Shown here: positions 6,590 through 10,621 of the stretch, piece by piece
Layout: every line of letters begins with the position of its first letter
Position numbering within the stretch: position 1 is the first letter of the stretch
Assembly: GCA_001751015.1 (NCBI GenBank)
Contig: MAXM01000177.1
Location: 1-10,621, forward strand
Reading direction: 5' to 3'
Origin: Desulfobacterales bacterium C00003106
Lineage (GTDB): Bacteria > Desulfobacterota > Desulfobacteria > Desulfobacterales > C00003106
DNA: 10,621 bases
The notes under the pieces: model-generated
Databases searched by the model: none
What the model was told of the DNA's origin: nothing
What the model saw: the letters and a program-made list of their open reading frames with translations, nothing else
Position numbers and translations under genes: made by a program

Positions 6590-7774
6590 TCATGTCCTGT
6601 AGTCGGCGTTTATCCGCACGTAATCAAGAGAGAGGTCGCAGGTTATTACCCGGGCCTTTTTCTTTCCGGCATTCAGATCTATTGTAATCGTGAACTCGTC
6701 TTTCTTCAAAACCTCTGTGACGGCGGCCTCTGCTGTTGCTCCCATGCCCTGGCCGGATTTTGCCATGCATATATCATCGAAATAGATATCTATGGCCGCG
6801 GGAGAAAGAGGAACTCCGGCCCGGCCCGCTGCCGCCAGAATACGTCCCCAGTTGGCATCCTCGCCGTAGATAGCGGTTTTCACAAGGGTGGAGTCGGCTA
6901 CGGTCGCAGCCACAGCAAATGCGTCGCTCGTTGTTGCCCCACCTTCGACATTGATGTTGATAAGCTTGGTGGCCCCCTCGCCGTCTCTTACGATCATGCG
7001 GGCAAGTTCAATCAAAAGCGCGTCAAGCAGATCCTGGAAAGCCTCCAGCGATTCCGTGGAGTTGAGCGTGATGCCGGACAAGCCGTTCGCCAGCAGCAGG
7101 ACCGTATCATTTGTGCTCGTATCTCCATCAATCGTTATAATGTTGAAAGATTTGTTAACAGCCTTTGTTAATGATTCCTGCAGAATATCCCTTGGGGCCG
7201 CAATGTCGGTGCAGACAAAGCAAAGCATCGTGGCCATGTCAGGTCGAATCATGCCTGCGCCTTTGGTCATGGCCGTTACTGTAAACTCCTTTCCTGATAT
7301 GCTTCCTTTTCTTGAGACTATCTTAGGCACCTTGTCTGTTGTCATGATTGCGTGTGAAACGTCCGGGAGCCCTGATGGATCGAGCTTGCGGACGATGCCT
7401 CCGAGGGCTGCCTCAATTCCCCGGGTTTCCAAAACCTTTCCGATAACACCAGTGGAAGCAACCATGACGAGAGATTCATCTATTTGCAGCGCATCAGCTG
7501 TTGCTCTGGCCACGGCTTTGGCGGCCTTCATGCCCTGATCGCCAGTGCATGCGTTGGCATTGCCGCTATTTGCGACAATCGCCTGGCACCTTCCGGAATG
7601 AATACGTTCCATATCCAGAAGGACGGGAGCTGCCTTGATCAGATTTCGGGTAAAGACGCCCGCTACCGTGGCGGGCACCCTGGAAAAAATGATTCCAAGG
7701 TCTTTTTCGCGTTTTTTGTTCAGACCGGCGGATCCCGCCGCAGCGAGAAAGCCGGGTACTTGCACATCGTTCAC
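6590..7774 (-). CDS. argJ: Bifunctional ornithine acetyltransferase / N-acetylglutamate synthase ArgJ
   Basis: ArgJ transfers the acetyl group from N-acetylornithine to glutamate in the cyclic arginine pathway. Many members also make N-acetylglutamate from acetyl-CoA; which activity this one has cannot be read from sequence alone. It is a self-cleaving Ntn-fold enzyme. The cleavage motif KGAGMIRPDMATML is present, with the nucleophile Thr at residue 182 after Ala181. The oxyanion-hole motif STGVIG (107-112), NSGNANACTG (69-78), TIDGDTSTND and the C-terminal NADYRT are all intact. I chose the GTG at 7774 (394 residues) because GGGAGGA lies seven bases upstream and the family's N-terminal motif VPGFLAAAG then starts a few residues in. 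A GTG at 7795 in frame would add seven residues and overlap secA by 19 bases with no good site. With the chosen start it follows the secA stop by two bases, implying one transcript. Confidence 0.96.
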   Translation of the reverse strand: MNDVQVPGFLAAAGSAGLNKKREKDLGIIFSRVPATVAGVFTRNLIKAAPVLLDMERIHSGRCQAIVANSGNANACTGDQGMKAAKAVARATADALQIDESLVMVASTGVIGKVLETRGIEAALGGIVRKLDPSGLPDVSHAIMTTDKVPKIVSRKGSISGKEFTVTAMTKGAGMIRPDMATMLCFVCTDIAAPRDILQESLTKAVNKSFNIITIDGDTSTNDTVLLLANGLSGITLNSTESLEAFQDLLDALLIELARMIVRDGEGATKLININVEGGATTSDAFAVAATVADSTLVKTAIYGEDANWGRILAAAGRAGVPLSPAAIDIYFDDICMAKSGQGMGATAEAAVTEVLKKDEFTITIDLNAGKKKARVITCDLSLDYVRINADYRT

Positions 7775-7776
7775 TG

Positions 7777-10299
7777 CTATGTCCTCCCGCAACACTTCTT
7801 GTATTTTTTACCGCTTCCACACGGACATGGTTGGTTCCTGCCCACCTTGCCGGTTTTCCGCTTGACCGGTTCCCTGGCAGGAGCGTCGCCGTGTGACAGG
7901 GTCATCTTCTGGTCCCGTGATCTGTTCATCTGGTCAATCTCTTCCGGCCGACGAACCTTAATTCTAAAGAGTGTGCTGATGGTCGCTTCTTTTATGCGGC
8001 GGACCATGGTCTGAAACATTGTAAAACCTTCCTGCTTATATTCCAGGAGAGGGTCTCTTTGACCATATCCACGCAAGCCGATCCCCTCTTTCAGGTGATC
8101 CATGGCAAGGAGGTGGTCTTTCCAGATACTATCCACCGTCTGTAAAAGGATGGTCCGCTCAAGGTGGTGAAAGCCATAAGTGCCTATCTGTTTTTCTTTT
8201 TCCTGATACTGTTTCAATGCCTCGTCGACGACATACTGCTGAAACTGTTGCTGTGTGAAGCCGTCCGGAAAAAGCGATTCAGGTTTGATCACAAGGGCAA
8301 ACCTGTCCAATAATACGGCTTTCAGGCCTTTCATGTCCCAATCTGCCGGAAGACCATCCTCATCTACGAGTTCTCCGACAGTCTCTTCTATAACCTCCTG
8401 TATCATGTCCTGCATCAGGCCCTGTATGCTTCCGTCTTTGAGCGCCTCACGACGGTAGTTATAGATGACCTGTCTCTGTTGATTCATGACATTGTCATAT
8501 TCAAGGAGATGTTTACGAATGTCAAAATTGTGGCCTTCCACCTTGCGCTGGGCGTTTTCAATGGCCTTGCTGATCATGTTGTGCTCGATCGGTTCACCTT
8601 CGTCTATGCCGAGCCTGTCCATTATTGAAGATATCCGCTCGCCGCCGAATATACGAAGGAGTTCATCTTCAAGGGAAAGATAGAACCGCGAGGAACCGGG
8701 ATCGCCCTGACGACCTGACCGTCCCCGGAGCTGGTTGTCAATGCGCCGGCTTTCATGCCGCTCTGTACCGAGTATATGAAGTCCCCCAAGGTCTGTGACA
8801 CCGTCGCCAAGGACAATATCAGTGCCACGTCCGGCCATATTCGTGGATATGGTGACCATATTTTTCTGGCCTGCCTGAGCCACTATTTCCGCCTCTTTCT
8901 CGTGGTTCTTTGCATTGAGAATAGAGTGTTTGATACCCTGTTTTTTGAGCATACGGCTCAGCTTTTCTGATTTGTCGATAGAAACCGTTCCCACAAGGAC
9001 CGGTTGTCCCGCATGGTGCAGTTTCTTGATATCTTTTGCTGCGGCGTTGAATTTTTCTTCCTCGGTCTTATAGATTACATCGGGAAAATCCTGGCGGATC
9101 ATCGGGTCATTTGTAGGGATTACCACTACATCAAGGTCATAGATCTTCTTGAATTCCGCGGCCTCGGTATCGGCGGTGCCGGTCATTCCCGCAAGCTTCT
9201 CATACATCCTGAAGTAATTCTGAAATGTTACGGAAGCCAGGGTCTGATTCTCATTTTCGACCCTGACGTTTTCTTTTGCTTCAAGCGCCTGGTGAAGCCC
9301 TTCACTGTATCTCCTTCCCGGCATGAGCCTGCCGGTGAATTCGTCCACGATGATGACCTGGCCGGTTTTGACAATGTAATCGACATCCCGTTTAAAAAGG
9401 GTGTGGGCCTTCAATGCCTGGTTGAGGTGGTGGAGTATCTCAATGCTCTTGGGATCATAAAGGTTATCAGTCTTGAGGATACTTTCACAGCACGCAACCC
9501 CTTCTTCGGTCAGAACCACGCTTCGCACTTTTTCGTCAATCGTATAATGTGTTTCGGGCTGAAGACGCGGAACAACCTTGTTCAGTTCATAATAAAGTGA
9601 AGTCGATTTTTCTGCGGGTCCGGATATGATCAAAGGTGTCCTTGCCTCATCTATGAGTATGCTGTCCACCTCATCCACGATAGCGTAATTGTACCCTCTC
9701 TGCGTGAGATCCTGTCTGGAGAACTTCATGTTGTCGCGGAGATAGTCAAAACCGAATTCATTGTTGGTTCCATACGTGATATCAGCAGAATACGCCTCCC
9801 TGCGTGCTGTGTCATCAAGGCCGTGGACCATGTTGCCGACCGAAAGACCGAGGAATGCGTATATGTTCCCCATCCATTCAGTGTCCCTTTTGGCAAGGTA
9901 ATCATTTACCGTCACGACATGAACCCCTTTTCCGGAAAGAGCGTTCAAATATACAGGGAGGGTGGCGGCGAGAGTCTTTCCTTCACCTGTCTTCATTTCA
10001 GCGATCTTTCCCTGATGAAGAACAATCCCTCCTATGAGCTGAGCGTCAAAATGACGCATCTTGAGGGTTCGGATAGAGGCTTGGCGCACCACGGCAAATG
10101 CCTCCGGGAGGAGGTCGTCGAGCGATTCGCCGTGTTCGAGGCGTTCACGAAAACGGGGTGTCATCGCCTTGAGTTCATTATCGGTCAATCCGTTGAATTG
10201 GGCGTCATGAGAATTAATATGGGTAACGACAGGGGCCATTTTCTTGAGTTCCCTCTCGTTCTTGCTTCCAAACATCTTTTTGAGCAAATTACCTATCAT
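7777..10299 (-). CDS. secA: Preprotein translocase ATPase SecA
   Basis: SecA is the peripheral motor that uses ATP to push unfolded preproteins through SecYEG. It has 840 residues from the ATG at 10299. This start puts Walker A (MKTGEGKT) at 102-109 with K108, and the DEAD-type DEVDSILIDEART from D209/E210, exactly the E. coli SecA numbering. A TTG at 10332 in frame would add eleven residues. Other motifs include the GRGTD segment (NMAGRGTDIVLGDG) and QLRGRSGRQGDPGSS in the second nucleotide-binding domain, and LLEYDNVMNQQR of the scaffold region. The C-terminal SEC-C zinc-binding tail (CPCGSGKKYKKCC, C825, C827, C836, C837) is complete and would bind SecB and lipids. The ribosome binding site is poor: AAAGGA is 15 bases from the ATG. 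secA leads a unit with argJ. Downstream continuation into the gsp genes is possible but unproven. Confidence 0.98.
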   Translation of the reverse strand: MIGNLLKKMFGSKNERELKKMAPVVTHINSHDAQFNGLTDNELKAMTPRFRERLEHGESLDDLLPEAFAVVRQASIRTLKMRHFDAQLIGGIVLHQGKIAEMKTGEGKTLAATLPVYLNALSGKGVHVVTVNDYLAKRDTEWMGNIYAFLGLSVGNMVHGLDDTARREAYSADITYGTNNEFGFDYLRDNMKFSRQDLTQRGYNYAIVDEVDSILIDEARTPLIISGPAEKSTSLYYELNKVVPRLQPETHYTIDEKVRSVVLTEEGVACCESILKTDNLYDPKSIEILHHLNQALKAHTLFKRDVDYIVKTGQVIIVDEFTGRLMPGRRYSEGLHQALEAKENVRVENENQTLASVTFQNYFRMYEKLAGMTGTADTEAAEFKKIYDLDVVVIPTNDPMIRQDFPDVIYKTEEEKFNAAAKDIKKLHHAGQPVLVGTVSIDKSEKLSRMLKKQGIKHSILNAKNHEKEAEIVAQAGQKNMVTISTNMAGRGTDIVLGDGVTDLGGLHILGTERHESRRIDNQLRGRSGRQGDPGSSRFYLSLEDELLRIFGGERISSIMDRLGIDEGEPIEHNMISKAIENAQRKVEGHNFDIRKHLLEYDNVMNQQRQVIYNYRREALKDGSIQGLMQDMIQEVIEETVGELVDEDGLPADWDMKGLKAVLLDRFALVIKPESLFPDGFTQQQFQQYVVDEALKQYQEKEKQIGTYGFHHLERTILLQTVDSIWKDHLLAMDHLKEGIGLRGYGQRDPLLEYKQEGFTMFQTMVRRIKEATISTLFRIKVRRPEEIDQMNRSRDQKMTLSHGDAPAREPVKRKTGKVGRNQPCPCGSGKKYKKCCGRT

Positions 10300-10342
10300 T
10301 GAAGTATTCAGTATCCTTTCGTTCCAATACAATGAAAACTAT

Positions 10343-10372
10343 ACTATAGACCCTGGGTGCAGATATAAGTCG
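10343..10372 (-). promoter_or_regulatory. Candidate secA promoter (-10 only)
   Basis: On the minus strand TATAGT (10348-10343) lies 43 bases before the secA ATG and is a good -10 match. At the 17-base spacing the -35 would be GACTTA (10371-10366), a poor match to TTGACA. The whole motif must lie between the MITE-like element and secA if the promoter is within this window. I see nothing better in 10333-10408. Confidence 0.3.
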
Positions 10373-10409
10373 CTGAAGCTGACGAGAGCGGTTTTAAGCG
10401 CAACCAACC

Positions 10410-10575
10410 CTTAGGGCTCGCCCAAAAACAACTCCCTGTTTTCATGCGTCGATCCATCCCGCATGGCTGCGTTGCTCGTCGGTTAAATAGCACTGCTATT
10501 CGCCCTTCTCGCGCTTTGCTCTGCGGGCGCCTCAACACCTGAAGATGCAAATTTATTTTTGGGCGAACTCTTAGG
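10410..10575. mobile_element. MITE-like palindromic element with inverted ends
   Basis: The element core is 10416-10569, about 154 bp, with no coding capacity. Its outer ends are inverted: TCGCCCAAAAA (10418-10428) against TTTTTGGGCGA (10556-10566), 11 of 11. The whole unit is an imperfect palindrome about one centre. CCCGCA (10458-10463) pairs with TGCGGG (10522-10527), and AATAGCA (10486-10492) pairs with TGCTATT (10494-10500). CTTAGG occurs as a direct repeat at both borders (10410-10415 and 10570-10575) and could be a target-site duplication. Part of one arm recurs beside gspG. The size, symmetry and lack of a gene fit a MITE mobilised by a transposase encoded elsewhere; which transposase I cannot tell. 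Confidence 0.6.
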
Positions 10576-10621
10576 AACGGGGACGAAATAACTTCCTCAA
10601 CTATGCATCACAGCTTCAGGC

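Noticed and set aside
6888..7538. Long plus-strand ORF opposite argJ (216 codons)
   Set aside because: It lies entirely antisense to a fully conserved argJ, its composition is Ser/Ala/Val-rich as expected from reading the complement, and it has no recognisable domain.
9004..9600. Plus-strand ORF of 198 codons opposite secA
   Set aside because: It is antisense to intact, conserved secA motifs, with no family resemblance.
10344..10550. Minus-strand ORF of 68 codons over the MITE-like element
   Set aside because: It runs across the palindromic noncoding repeat, has no domain signature, and ends in the secA promoter region. It is best explained by the repeat.
10576..10621. Open frame at the right edge as the start of a new gene
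   Set aside because: Only 46 bases are available; the minus-strand frames hit stops and the plus-strand frame has no ribosome binding site or recognisable sequence.

Overview
The window is a chromosomal segment from a Gram-negative bacterium. Diderm identity follows from six consecutive type II secretion (T2SS) genes. The protein sequences and moderate GC content suggest Desulfobacterota (former Deltaproteobacteria) or a neighbouring phylum. That placement is inference from overall impression, not a search result.

Layout, left to right. Positions 1-215 hold what looks like the decayed 3' end of an unidentified plus-strand gene. recN (313-2016, plus) encodes the RecN DNA-repair ATPase. It converges, across a 27-base gap, on a minus-strand T2SS block. 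In transcription order (right to left) that block is gspF, gspG, gspH, gspI, gspJ, gspK (6385 down to 2044). After gspG the genes all overlap, with ATGA or GTGA junctions at H/I and J/K. Further right and on the same strand, argJ (7774-6590) and secA (10299-7777) lie two bases apart. The right end (10333-10621) has no gene. It holds the presumed secA promoter and a short palindromic MITE-like element at 10416-10569.

How the genes fit together: SecA drives Sec-dependent export of unfolded proteins across the inner membrane. The T2SS then moves folded periplasmic substrates across the outer membrane. GspF is the inner-membrane platform, GspG the major pseudopilin, and GspH/I/J/K the minor pseudopilins that form the tip. 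gspC, gspD, gspE, gspL and gspM are absent here, so the machine needs components encoded elsewhere. ArgJ is arginine biosynthesis and appears to be simply co-transcribed with secA.

The most unusual feature is the gspF-gspG spacer. The ribosome binding site, start codon and prepilin leader of gspG are present twice as a 49-bp direct repeat (48/49 identical). The 29 bp between the copies closely matches one arm of the MITE-like element found upstream of secA. No new multi-gene system is visible; most of the window is conserved housekeeping and secretion genes.
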